From contig PBKG01000002.1 of the NCBI GenBank assembly GCA_002722095.1, forward strand, positions 203,575 through 267,574: DNA of 64,000 bases. The letters are read 5' to 3'. The DNA is from Rhodospirillaceae bacterium. GTDB lineage: Bacteria; Pseudomonadota; Alphaproteobacteria; UBA8366. A program made the position numbers and the translations under genes. Of the stretch, positions 46,452 to 53,838 are shown piece by piece. The stretch's first letter is position 1, and each line of letters starts with the position of its first letter. The notes below the pieces were generated by a model. That model had not been told where the DNA came from, searched no databases, and saw only the letters and a list, made by a program, of their open reading frames with translations.

Positions 46452-47585
46452 ATGAACCGGCTTATTGCAGATAAGAAACCTGCGGAGTCCAAGATCGTGG
46501 TGGCCATGTCCGGCGGCGTGGATTCTTCGGTTACGGCCGCCTTGCTAGCCGAAGCGGGCTACGAAGTCGTGGGCATCACGTTACAGCTATACGATCACGG
46601 GGCGGCAGTAGCGAAAAAGGGTGCGTGCTGCGCCGGCCAGGATATCCACGATGCGCGCAATGTTTCGGACCGACTGGGTATCCCACACTACGTCCTTGAT
46701 TACGAAAGTAAGTTCCGGGAGTCGGTTATTGACGATTTCGCCGAATCCTATCTTGCGGGCGAAACACCGATTCCGTGCGTGAGATGCAATCAGACCGTCA
46801 AATTTCGTGATTTATTGACCACCGCCCGCGAATTGGGAGCGGACGCCCTTGCGACCGGTCACTATATCCGGCGTGTCGAAGGGACGGCCGGCACGGAACT
46901 TCACCGCGCCCACGATCATGGGCGCGATCAAAGTTATTTTCTGTTTGCGACGACGCAGGATCAACTCGAATATCTGCGCTTCCCGCTCGGTGATTTGCCG
47001 AAATCCGAGACGCGCGCTCACGCCCAGCGGTTTGGATTGCCGGTGGCGGAGAAGCCCGACAGCCAGGACATTTGCTTCGTTCCCAGTGGCTCCTATGCGC
47101 GCGTGGTCGAGAAGTTGCGGCCGGGCGCGGGCGAACCTGGCGAAATCGTTAATCTCGAAGGCCAGGTGCTCGGTCGGCACGACGGCATAATTGGCTTCAC
47201 GATCGGCCAGCGTCGCGGGTTGGGGATCGGTGGACGTGAAGAAAATTCGGAGCCGCTCTACGTGGTGCGTCTCGAACCCGAAACCAATCGCGTGGTTGTA
47301 GGCGCCCGGTCTGCGCTGGCGGTCTCAAAAATAAATCTCGGCGAGGTCAATTGGCTGACCGAGGCCATGGCAACAGGCGGTTTGGATGACGTTACGGTTA
47401 AGTACCGTTCGATGATGGACCCTGTCCCGGCGCAGGTGACCGCGCTACCCGGGCAATGCGCGGAAGTAACCTTTTCCGAACCACAGTTCGGTATATCTTC
47501 CGGACAAGCTTGTGTATTTTATCGCGGCAATCGCGTTCTGGGGGGCGGCTGGATTGCGCGGTCGCAGATGCGCGCGGCAGCCTAG
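46452..47585 (+). CDS. mnmA: tRNA-specific 2-thiouridylase
   Basis: Makes 2-thiouridine at wobble position 34 of tRNA Lys, Glu and Gln. The 377 residues contain the PP-loop [19 protein letters not shown] near the start, [22 protein letters not shown], catalytic Cys in [11 protein letters not shown] (about 108), second catalytic Cys in [11 protein letters not shown] (about 205), and a C-terminal beta-barrel. It uses sulfur relayed from an IscS-type enzyme, which fits the cysteine desulfurases about 3 kb upstream. Confidence 0.96.
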   Translation: MNRLIADKKPAESKIVVAMSGGVDSSVTAALLAEAGYEVVGITLQLYDHGAAVAKKGACCAGQDIHDARNVSDRLGIPHYVLDYESKFRESVIDDFAESYLAGETPIPCVRCNQTVKFRDLLTTARELGADALATGHYIRRVEGTAGTELHRAHDHGRDQSYFLFATTQDQLEYLRFPLGDLPKSETRAHAQRFGLPVAEKPDSQDICFVPSGSYARVVEKLRPGAGEPGEIVNLEGQVLGRHDGIIGFTIGQRRGLGIGGREENSEPLYVVRLEPETNRVVVGARSALAVSKINLGEVNWLTEAMATGGLDDVTVKYRSMMDPVPAQVTALPGQCAEVTFSEPQFGISSGQACVFYRGNRVLGGGWIARSQMRAAA

Positions 47586-47642
47586 CTCGGGCAAATTAAC
47601 CAATAAGCAAATCAAAACGAAACGGCAAAAGGGGAAAACGAC

Positions 47643-47810
47643 ATGGAATTTATTATCGGCATTGTCTTACTGGTCATCGCGATTTGGGCCTTGATCAATT
47701 TGTGGCAGAGCGGCGCCAGCACCGGACAGAAAATTCTTTAGACGTTGATCATTCTGTTCCTGTCCATTATCGGCGTAATCCTTTGGTGGTTCCTCGGACC
47801 TAAAAAGTGA
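47643..47810 (+). pseudogene. PLDc_N-type small membrane protein interrupted by TAG
   Basis: ATG 47643 with AAGGGG upstream opens a frame reading MEFIIGIVLLVIAIWALINL and then a WQSGAST turn; after KIL it meets TAG (47739-47741), and the same frame continues with TLIILFLSIIGVILWWFLGP and two Lys to TGA at 47808. Together the two halves are a typical 55-residue two-helix PLDc_N (cardiolipin synthase N-terminal-like) protein in which the family usually has Trp at the place of the stop, so one change TGG to TAG explains it. It is either a recent pseudogene, an amber read-through, or a sequencing error; the rest of the frame is intact. Confidence 0.7.
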
Positions 47811-47906
47811 CGCTATCCGGCCTTAGGTTTTGACCGGGGCCGGCCTCACGAGTTTGCTTGACAGGTATCGGGCCTAGCAGTATTTGCTACGGCCCTGATT
47901 GGGTAT

Positions 47907-47983
47907 GGCGGATTAGCTCAGCTGGTTAGAGCAGTGGAATCATAATCCATGTGTCCGGGGTTCGAGTCCCTGATCCGCCACCA
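47907..47983 (+). tRNA. tRNA-Met (anticodon CAT), probably the elongator
   Basis: Complete cloverleaf of 77 nt including an encoded CCA: acceptor GGCGGAT pairs with ATCCGCC, D-arm AGCTCAGCTGGTTAGAGC, anticodon arm GTGGA/TCCAT with loop ATCATAA and anticodon CAT at 47941-47943, T-arm with GGTTCGAGTCC. The acceptor lacks the initiator features (a C1-A72 mismatch and three G-C pairs in the anticodon stem). tRNA-Ile(CAT) has a different body sequence, so elongator Met is the better call. Confidence 0.93.
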
Positions 47984-48428
47984 ATATCACCATCTCTTAA
48001 CTTGATCGCCCTCACGACCCGAGAAATTTTGTAGTTTGTGCACAGGTGTCGTGTTGCTGAGTCGCCGTTCTGTCAAAATTGACCGTTGGCGAGCGTTTAC
48101 CGGTGCGCAAAGACGCGCAAATTTGCGATTTTTTTCGTGTTTCTAAAGTGTTTTGTGTCGTGCGGCCTTTACGCCAACTGGCTCCTCGGCAGAGCTGATG
48201 ATCGACGCATTTTCAATAGTTTAAGAATGTTTCGATGTTGGTCTACTAACGCCGAGCAACTCTAGTTTTTTGAGATCGCCGTACTAATGGTCGCAGATCA
48301 GGCCCGAATCTGCGGAATCCATTGGACCGGACACCCTTTTTAGAATTACTATAAAGACGGATTGATTGGTGGGTTCTGCCTCGGTAGATCGCCTACCACG
48401 TAAGTCGGGGATTGTGAGGCACCCTGGT

Positions 48429-48539
48429 TGAGATCGGCGGCGGCCCAGTCAGTCGTTGTTGGGATTTATGCGCCAACTACGCCTACCTGGTCCGCCGCCT
48501 TCTCAGATCCGACCACCGAGTGAGGCGAATGGTGGTCGG
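48429..48539 (+). ncRNA. Candidate structured RNA (two hairpins) in a gene-free stretch
   Basis: A long imperfect rod: TGAG 48429-48432 with CTCA 48502-48505, GGCGGCGG 48436-48443 with CCGCCGCC 48492-48499, CCAG 48445-48448 with CTGG 48487-48490, and GTTGTTGG 48455-48462 with CCAACTAC 48473-48480 around an 11-base loop. A second hairpin follows: CCGACCACC 48509-48517 with GGTGGTCGG 48531-48539. A short hairpin GGTAG/CTACC lies upstream near 48383. A rod with internal bulges recalls 6S RNA, but I found no matching consensus and no U-tract. The strand is a guess. The remainder of 47984-48702 shows no gene. Confidence 0.4.
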
Positions 48540-48702
48540 GAGGGAGAGGGTTGATCGAAACTCAATCGTTTTTCATTAATGGCGAGATCGGTCAGCTTCA
48601 TAGGGTGACCCGGCTGCAAGTTTGCCGGTTTGTCGATACTCCCTGATCCGCTATTTACGCCACTCCTGATTTCCCTTCCTGTTGAGTTTCGTCGTCATTC
48701 GG

Positions 48703-49212
48703 TTAGTGAACATTGACCGGATAGAGTTCGTTTGTCGGGCTTACTTCGTCGGATCCTGCCGACAACAGAACCTCCGGGATAACTCGAATATTTAGATTTG
48801 CCGCGGCGAAATCATTTGCGATGGCGCCGATAAATGGCCGTGCGCACCGACATGCCGCTTCGGGCAAAACCGGCTTTAACAAGTCGCTTGCTTCGCACAG
48901 GGGAACGTCTTGCTGCCCAACGCCCACTGCGGTCAAAAGCAATTGCTCGTCTTCGCTTAGTGCGCTGCATTTGATGTAGCGAATCTCGACGGACGTCGTC
49001 GCCGCGGTAGCAATGATGGACATCAGGCTATCCAGTGCCATATAGGCACTTCCGGCGCCGGCCAGCCGATAGGCTTCGCTGAGTTGCTTGGTGATGCTGT
49101 AATTTTGATTCAACGCATCGACCCAGAGACGGGCACTCCATATCAATAATTTTTCCGCAAACGGGAGCGCCTGGAAATACGTGCCAGACTGCGGCTGCGT
49201 GTTCGTAAACAT
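48703..49212 (-). CDS. Hypothetical protein A of a paralogous pair in the iron island
   Basis: 169 residues, no recognised family. It aligns along its length with the protein at 49822-50331: LPFAEKLLIWSARLWVDALN against LTSPEQLVLWAFRLWVHGGE, then LAGAGSAYMALDSLMSII against CAGAPEAYLSFNAVMSYS, VEIRYIKCSALSEDEQLLLT against VEVRPPCCKQLSCNEMRILT. A shared Cys just before the LSxxE helix and a Trp-x-x-R-x-W helix are the conserved marks. No signal peptide or membrane span: a small helical cytosolic protein. The ATG at 49212 has GGGAGAAG a few bases upstream; an earlier ATG at 49299 is less likely. Two Fur-box-like sites lie upstream. Confidence 0.7.
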   Translation of the reverse strand: MFTNTQPQSGTYFQALPFAEKLLIWSARLWVDALNQNYSITKQLSEAYRLAGAGSAYMALDSLMSIIATAATTSVEIRYIKCSALSEDEQLLLTAVGVGQQDVPLCEASDLLKPVLPEAACRCARPFIGAIANDFAAANLNIRVIPEVLLSAGSDEVSPTNELYPVNVH

Positions 49213-49331
49213 AGGCTTCTCCCAAACCCCCTCTGCGAAAACCCTCGCAGAAACCTGAGCATTGCAACATTGAGCCAAGGGTTTTTGATCAAGCTTCATG
49301 GGCGCTTTGGCCCCATGCCCTCGCTAAATGC

Positions 49332-49346
49332 TGCGAATGATTCGCA
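49332..49346. promoter_or_regulatory. Fur-type palindrome upstream of hypothetical gene A
   Basis: TGCGAATGATTCGCA is a perfect 7-1-7 palindrome, sharing the TGCGAAT half-site with the other boxes of this region. It lies 120 bases upstream of gene A. Confidence 0.55.
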
Positions 49347-49380
49347 TTCACAAGTTATTAGTAATTGCCCTCTTACATTT

Positions 49381-49403
49381 TTGCAAATGATAATTATTCG
49401 CAA
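49381..49403. promoter_or_regulatory. Fur box between the divergent paralogues
   Basis: Core AATGATAATTATT flanked by TTGCA and CGCAA, an imperfect 23-bp palindrome close to the Fur consensus GATAATGATAATCATTATC. It sits between the divergent genes A and 49610. The 49213-49609 gap contains no other gene. Confidence 0.75.
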
Positions 49404-49533
49404 AATTGTCGCAGGCCAAATTATATCAGGGGAGGTTCTGAACTGGTTGTTCAGAGTGGCACAGAAACGCGATTTAGGGATCGGCGCTGGCGGTCATTAA
49501 GGAGCGCTTGATGTCGATTCCAATTTTTGAAGT

Positions 49534-49555
49534 TTGCAAATGATTCTCACTTGCA
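49534..49555. promoter_or_regulatory. Weaker Fur-box-like site upstream of the 49610 operon
   Basis: TTGCAAATGATTCTC followed by ACTTGCA: the left half fits the regional pattern well and the right half partly. It is 55 bases before the ATG at 49610, the right place for an operator. A further degenerate half-site (TTGCGATTCG) lies at 49581. Confidence 0.5.
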
Positions 49556-49609
49556 TTCAGCGCTGTATGGCTATAGCTTTTTGCGATTCGTTCTCAAATA
49601 GAGGCGGTA

Positions 49610-49822
49610 ATGCTCATTTTACGAAATATTGATCCGACTTTGATGGGCCGCATGATGGTGGTCGACGCGCAATCGCACGAAAAACAAAGCGGAACGATTA
49701 TTTATCTCGAAGATGTGCGACGAAAGAGCGACGTCGGCACGGCCTCTGCTCTGGGCGAAAAGGAGAAACCGATTTTTCGCAATGCGGTTGGGCGACACTC
49801 TCGCATTGACAGGAGGCAGTAA
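49610..49822 (+). CDS. Hypothetical small protein, 70 residues, Fur-box-controlled
   Basis: Starts MLILRNIDPTLMGRMMVVDA; basic, no Cys, no membrane span; family unknown. Support: GAGGCGG ribosome site, and the stop TAA overlaps the ATG of the next gene (TAATG), so the two are translationally coupled. Position directly behind Fur-type sites suggests expression when iron is short. Small basic proteins in such places include HemP-type regulators, but I see no HemP signature. Confidence 0.6.
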   Translation: MLILRNIDPTLMGRMMVVDAQSHEKQSGTIIYLEDVRRKSDVGTASALGEKEKPIFRNAVGRHSRIDRRQ

Positions 49823-50331
49823 TGGTTAAATCGAGGATGGTTTCCCGAGGGTCGCATGTGCGCGTTAGCGACCTAACGTCTCCCGAACAACTGGTCTTAT
49901 GGGCGTTTCGGCTTTGGGTTCATGGCGGCGAAGGTGCGCCGGCGATTCACGAGATGTTACGAAACGCTTTTCGATGTGCCGGTGCGCCAGAAGCCTACCT
50001 GTCGTTTAACGCGGTCATGAGCTATTCCGAGGTTTTGGTTGAAGCCAACGTTGAAGTTCGTCCGCCTTGTTGCAAACAGCTTAGTTGCAACGAGATGCGC
50101 ATTCTAACCGCTATCTCCGCATTGCAGTGGGATGATACGGATTGCTTTATTTCCGTCATTGGTCCGTGGGTCCGACAGAACGCCATTCCGGATTTGCTTC
50201 CGGTGTACACCGAGTTCGCAATACTTCTGAAAGCAAGTGGATTGACCCTGCGCCAATGGCTCATGCCGGATGGCTGGTCAGCGGGAGACCCAGGAGACAA
50301 AGCCGAACCTCGCCCGATCATTCTCGAATAG
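49822..50331 (+). CDS. Hypothetical protein B of a paralogous pair in the iron island
   Basis: 169 residues, paralogue of the divergent gene A (see alignment there): LTSPEQLVLWAFRLWVHGGE, AGAPEAYLSFNAVMSYSEVL, PPCCKQLSCNEMRILTAISA. It has four Cys, two of them adjacent (RPPCCKQ), which could bind a metal; that is inference. No export signal. The ATG at 49822 is coupled to the 70-residue gene upstream; an internal ATG at 49837 exists. The 50332-50527 gap that follows has no gene. Confidence 0.7.
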   Translation: MVKSRMVSRGSHVRVSDLTSPEQLVLWAFRLWVHGGEGAPAIHEMLRNAFRCAGAPEAYLSFNAVMSYSEVLVEANVEVRPPCCKQLSCNEMRILTAISALQWDDTDCFISVIGPWVRQNAIPDLLPVYTEFAILLKASGLTLRQWLMPDGWSAGDPGDKAEPRPIILE

Positions 50332-50527
50332 AGTCTGCGTTCGTTACCGTCTCAAATTGCCATTCCAGAGACGGCAACGTTCTGTCCGTGAAATTATTCC
50401 CGGCTGAGACCGAAAGCAGTTTCACTCCAAAAAATTTCGATTCGAAGCAAAACCGCCGAAATGCCGTCCGGACGGTCCTAGGTGTACTGACGAAAAGTTT
50501 GAACGCGAAGCTACGCGAGTGGGCCGT

Positions 50528-50803
50528 TCAAGCAGGGCCGATAGTCTGAGATGGTTTGGTTTGTGAATTTAAGGAAGCGTTACCCGGACAAAGCTTTGCT
50601 GCCGACTGCTCAGACGAACATTTCGATCCTTTCGAACCGGCTTCATCGGTCGATCCAAGCGCATCTGAAATTTCGCATTCGCACATACCGCAGCATGGCT
50701 CACAATTGTAATAGGCGTGCACCTCTTCCCAGTGCGAAGCGCCTGAAGCGATAGCCTTAGCGACTTCGTCTTCTGTGATGCCGTTGCAATTACAAATGTA
50801 CAT
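50528..50803 (-). CDS. bfd: Bacterioferritin-associated ferredoxin
   Basis: [2Fe-2S] protein that docks on bacterioferritin and passes electrons to its heme to release stored iron. The first 55 of 91 residues are the BFD domain: MYICNCNGITEDEVAKAI with the CxC pair, then YNCEPCCGMCECEI with the closing CxxC. The rest (TDEAGSKGSKCSSEQSAAK ...) is a low-complexity tail absent from typical 60-70-residue Bfd, and may be disordered. The frame is open to 50869 but only the ATG at 50803 gives the family start. It is divergent from bfr with a shared palindromic operator. Confidence 0.9.
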   Translation of the reverse strand: MYICNCNGITEDEVAKAIASGASHWEEVHAYYNCEPCCGMCECEISDALGSTDEAGSKGSKCSSEQSAAKLCPGNASLNSQTKPSQTIGPA

Positions 50804-50903
50804 TTCGTTTGCTCGTTCGCCGTCCAAGCTGCCCTTTAAGGCGCTGCCAATTTCTGGCCCAAAGTTCAAAATCGAAGGCCAAAATTTCGCCTCTAGTTGC
50901 TAG

Positions 50904-50918
50904 TGCAAGTGAGTTGCA
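50904..50918. promoter_or_regulatory. Palindromic operator between bfd and bfr
   Basis: TGCAAGTGAGTTGCA: five-base perfect arms TGCAA/TTGCA, the same half-site words as the local Fur boxes. It is 101 bases from the bfd start and 115 from bfr, suited to joint iron control of both. In alphaproteobacteria Irr or Fur could be the reader. Confidence 0.5.
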
Positions 50919-51032
50919 TTCCTAAACATAATTCCGATTTATTGTCAATTTTCAATTACTTCTGGGCGATTCTGGTTTATGATCTTTGGCATGTGAATTC
51001 GTCAATTTCTTTAGCATGCATAGGAGAATGAG

Positions 51033-51515
51033 ATGCGAGGCGATGCTGGAGTCCTTAAACAACTGAACGTAATTTTGAAAAACGAGCTGACGGCAATCAA
51101 TCAGTATTTCCTGCATGCTCGGATGTTGCGGAACTGGGGGTATGAGCGCCTGGGCGACAAGGTCTATGAAGAATCAATCGGTGAGATGAAGCATGCGGAA
51201 GCGCTGATCGAACGCATTTTGATGTTGGACGGCCTTCCGAATCTCCAGGAACTCGGCAAGTTGCGGCTAGGCGAAGACGTCCCGGAAATTTTCAAATGCG
51301 ACCTTGCGTCCGAAACCGACAATCAGACGTGTTTGAAAGATGCGGTTGCGGCGTGCGAAGACGTGCGGGATTTTGTGTCGCGCGAAATTCTGGAAAGTAT
51401 CCTGGAAGACACCGAAGAGCATATCGATTGGATCGAGACGCAGGAGACGCGGATCGACCAAGCGGGACTACCGAACTACCTGCAAGAGCATATGTACGAC
51501 CAGCAGGGTGCGTAG
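51033..51515 (+). CDS. bfr: Bacterioferritin
   Basis: Heme-containing ferritin that oxidises Fe2+ and stores it as mineral in a 24-mer. The 160 residues show the ferroxidase helices LKNELTAINQYFLHARML (Glu18-type ligand), YEESIGEMKHAEALIERIL with the E-x-x-H ligand pair and the heme-ligating Met (about 52), and SREILESILEDTEEHIDWIE with the second pair. GGAGAA-like ribosome site upstream. It ends before a clear terminator and is convergent with fur. Confidence 0.96.
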   Translation: MRGDAGVLKQLNVILKNELTAINQYFLHARMLRNWGYERLGDKVYEESIGEMKHAEALIERILMLDGLPNLQELGKLRLGEDVPEIFKCDLASETDNQTCLKDAVAACEDVRDFVSREILESILEDTEEHIDWIETQETRIDQAGLPNYLQEHMYDQQGA

Positions 51516-51550
51516 GCACTCTTCTAGTTTTTGTGGACTAGTTTGTAGGG

Positions 51551-51587
51551 GGCGGCCCTTGGAGTAAGCAGGGGCCGCTGCTTTTTT
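51551..51587 (+). terminator. Rho-independent terminator of bfr
   Basis: Stem GCGGCCC (51552-51558) with GGGCCGC (51572-51578), then TG-C and six T (51582-51587). It lies between the bfr stop and the convergent fur stop. Confidence 0.8.
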
Positions 51588-51596
51588 CGAGCTGGC

Positions 51597-52019
51597 TTAC
51601 TCGTCCCGGTCGTTAAGCGGGACGCCATATAGTTCCAACCGATGGTCCACCAGCCGAAGCCCGTGCTCGCGGGCGATGCGCTCTTGCAGTGCTTCGATCT
51701 CCTGGTTGGTAAATTCGATTATCGAGCCGTCTTCGAGATTGACGAGGTGATCGTGATGGACGTCGGTGGCTTCCTCGTATCGGGATCGGCCGTCTTTGAA
51801 ATCATGCCTATCCAGGATCCCGGTCTCTTCGAGTAGCTTAACGGTCCTATAAACGGTTGCGATCGAAATTCCCGGATCCATCACAACAACTCGCCGGTGA
51901 ACCTCTTCAACATTGGGGTGATCTTCCGCGTCAGACAACACCTGCGCGATAAGGCGACGCTGGTTTGTCATGCGTATGCCTTTTATCTCGCACAGCTTTT
52001 CAATTTTGCTTTCCGGCAT
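51597..52019 (-). CDS. fur: Ferric uptake regulator family protein
   Basis: Metal-responsive repressor. The 140 residues comprise an N-terminal winged helix (RMTNQRRLIAQVLSDAEDHP, ISIATVYRTVKLLEETGIL) and a C-terminal dimer domain with DVHHDHLVNLEDGSIIEF and LQERIAREHGLRLVDHRLEL. The structural CxxC after HHDHL is absent, as in alphaproteobacterial Fur/Mur, so it may answer to iron or manganese; the Fur boxes all round it and the bfr neighbour favour iron. A perfect inverted repeat upstream may be an autoregulatory site. Confidence 0.93.
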   Translation of the reverse strand: MPESKIEKLCEIKGIRMTNQRRLIAQVLSDAEDHPNVEEVHRRVVVMDPGISIATVYRTVKLLEETGILDRHDFKDGRSRYEEATDVHHDHLVNLEDGSIIEFTNQEIEALQERIAREHGLRLVDHRLELYGVPLNDRDE

Positions 52020-52088
52020 GCGTCGCTACCCTAATTCAAAAATCCACTATTTTATTTGCACTCCAGACAACGGTGTAACGTGCTGAAA

Positions 52089-52115
52089 TGCACTTTATAA
52101 TTATTCCTAAGTGCA
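52089..52115. repeat. Perfect inverted repeat upstream of fur
   Basis: TGCACTT (52089-52095) and AAGTGCA (52109-52115) around 13 AT-rich bases. It lies 70 bases ahead of the fur ATG (52019) on the minus strand. It could be a fur operator, but its sequence differs from the TTGCAAATGATAATC-type boxes. Confidence 0.5.
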
Positions 52116-52216
52116 CCATAGCAAAGACGCCGTGCGAGTGTCTCTAAAAACAATAAAGTATTTTCGGAAGCGCGGCAGGAACGCAAGCTAATAGAAACTC
52201 TACTGGTGCGACATTT

Positions 52217-52292
52217 TTGCAATTGATAATGATTCGCAAAAGTGGCTTGCATATATTTCATCTGTCGCTATTTTTGCGAATGATAATGCGAA
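52217..52292 (+). promoter_or_regulatory. Two Fur boxes upstream of the DUF4856 gene
   Basis: Box 1, 52217-52239: TTGCA, ATTGATAATGATT, CGCAA. Box 2, 52274-52292: TTGCGAATGATAATGCGAA. Both contain GATAATG and are close to the Fur consensus. Box 2 ends 34 bases before the ATG, over the likely promoter, so strong iron repression of the downstream gene and transporter is expected. The 52020-52326 gap holds no gene. Confidence 0.8.
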
Positions 52293-52326
52293 CTAGTAAC
52301 AATACTCTGGGATGAGGAGTTTCCTA

Positions 52327-53775
52327 ATGCGTAAGACATATTCAATTGTAGGCGCCGCCGCCGGGTTATCCCTTGCGCTGGTGTCGACCGCTGCGCTCGC
52401 CGATGGCGACGTTTACGGTCCTTTTCCGATCACGGTGAAAGGCTATAGCGGCAAAAAAACTAATTCGGTTGCTTATACCGGTCAGGTCGCGCGGCACGTG
52501 CTGCACGATTCCTTGAAGAAGCTCACCTATAAGGGCAACGGCAAGCCGAATCCCGAACTCAAGGCGAAGATGATGTCCTACTTCAAGTCGAAGGGTAAGG
52601 GCCGCAAGATCATCGCGCCGAAGACCAAGGGTCCGTTCGTCGTCAAGCAGACGGCCGTCGACGATATTTCGAAAAAGAAGAATATCTCCGGTAAGACGTA
52701 CAAGGGTGCGGTTGCCGGTATGCCGAACAACATGACCGGCCCCGAATTGCTGGCTTTCTGGATCGACAAGGCCTCTTCGGCCAAAAAGGGCGTCGATTGG
52801 GATAACGGCTTTGATTATGGCCAGTTGATTTCCAAGTTCATCATGGGCGCCATGAAGTACAACCAGGCCGTCGACAACTATCTCGACGAGAAGCTCGCTG
52901 CCGACAACAAGCCCAATGACAAGCCGTACAAGAAGGGCGCGTACTACACCGGTAAAGAGCATTCCTGGGATGAGGGCTTCGGCTATTTCGGTGCGCCGGC
53001 CCATGCGTTGAAGCTAACCCCGCGTCAGGTTTACGAAATTACTAAGCAAGGCTCGAAATCGAAGCCGAAGAGCAACGCCTTCAAATATGCCGACTACAAT
53101 AAAGACGGCAAAGTCGATCTGAAGACCGAAATGACCTTCTCGCCGGCATACTATGCGTCCGGTTTTGATGCGTCGGTCTATGACAAGAGCAATGGCACCA
53201 AGTATCTGCACACGATCGTCCGCGCTTTCATCGACGGCCGTAAGCTGATCACGTCCGCCAAAGGCGAGAAGCTCTCCGACGCCCAGCGCGCCAAGCTTCG
53301 CGAGTATGCTGCGGTCATCGGCTCGAACTGGCAGAAGGTGCTCGCCGAAGCGACCTACAAGTATGCTGGCTCGGTTTACAAATCCATGGGCAAGCTCAAG
53401 ACCATTATCGAAGCCAAGGGCAACACCAAGAAAGAGCTCCGCAAATACATCAAGTATTGGGGAGAGCTGAAGGGTTTTGCGCTCGCGCTGCAGACCGGTC
53501 GGGACAATCTCGGCGAAACGGCGACCCGCCTCAATCGTATGATTGGTTACGGTCCGCTGATGCCGAACCTGAGCCAGGTCAAGGATATCGACAGCAAGGG
53601 CAACTATGTACGCGGCCAGGGTTCCTCCTGGGGCGAGTACATGCTCCACATGGCGAAAATCCAAAAGCTGCTCGTCGACAAATTCGGCGTGCAAGCCCGC
53701 AACAACGCCATCTCCGGCGACTTGGCTGACCTTGCCAAGAAGCTCGGCGGCGGCAAAGCGGTCGAAAACGACTAA
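52327..53775 (+). CDS. Secreted DUF4856 protein with EF-hand-like loop, iron-regulated
   Basis: 482 residues. Signal peptide MRKTYSIVGAAAGLSLALVS ending at ALA-DG, with no lipobox. The DUF4856 pattern is clear: AYTGQVARHVLHDSLKKL, FDYGQLISKFIMGAMKYNQAV, GKEHSWDEGFGYFG (about 212-225), VRAFIDGRKLI. An insert carries DYNKDGKVDLKTE (about 255-267), a D-x-N-x-D-G calcium loop. DUF4856 function is unknown; in Bacteroidetes it sits beside iron-binding imelysins. Start: ATG 52327 has GAGGAG at proper spacing, better than ATG 52312. Codon use is strongly biased (Lys nearly all AAG, C-ending codons), unlike its neighbours, which suggests a very abundant protein. First gene of the Fur-box operon. Confidence 0.85.
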   Translation: MRKTYSIVGAAAGLSLALVSTAALADGDVYGPFPITVKGYSGKKTNSVAYTGQVARHVLHDSLKKLTYKGNGKPNPELKAKMMSYFKSKGKGRKIIAPKTKGPFVVKQTAVDDISKKKNISGKTYKGAVAGMPNNMTGPELLAFWIDKASSAKKGVDWDNGFDYGQLISKFIMGAMKYNQAVDNYLDEKLAADNKPNDKPYKKGAYYTGKEHSWDEGFGYFGAPAHALKLTPRQVYEITKQGSKSKPKSNAFKYADYNKDGKVDLKTEMTFSPAYYASGFDASVYDKSNGTKYLHTIVRAFIDGRKLITSAKGEKLSDAQRAKLREYAAVIGSNWQKVLAEATYKYAGSVYKSMGKLKTIIEAKGNTKKELRKYIKYWGELKGFALALQTGRDNLGETATRLNRMIGYGPLMPNLSQVKDIDSKGNYVRGQGSSWGEYMLHMAKIQKLLVDKFGVQARNNAISGDLADLAKKLGGGKAVEND

Positions 53776-53785
53776 ATCAAGTCTC

Positions 53786-53819
53786 GCGGTGGTCCGGACG
53801 ATACGCGCCGGACCACCGC
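53786..53819 (+). terminator. Intra-operon hairpin after the DUF4856 gene
   Basis: Perfect 12-bp stem GCGGTGGTCCGG (53786-53797) with CCGGACCACCGC (53808-53819), ten-base loop, no T-run. It lies between the DUF4856 stop and the next ATG (53839). It may act as a partial terminator or a 3' mRNA stabiliser, giving much DUF4856 message and less transporter message. Confidence 0.6.
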
Positions 53820-53838
53820 ATATCTTGCCGGGGTTGTT

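Noticed and set aside
48361..48545. 6S RNA, SRP RNA, tmRNA or RNase P RNA
   Set aside because: No tetraloop/GGAA SRP motif, no tRNA-like tmRNA ends and wrong length for RNase P; the bulged rod recalls 6S RNA but no consensus segment could be matched, so it stays an unnamed candidate.
47907..48702. tRNA-Met as the attachment site of an integrated element carrying the iron genes
   Set aside because: No integrase, no phage genes and no repeated tRNA 3' end were found downstream within the window; the iron island looks chromosomal.
50332..50527. Frame through 50142-50549 on the plus strand
   Set aside because: It shares sequence with gene B in another frame and has no ribosome site or protein-like features.
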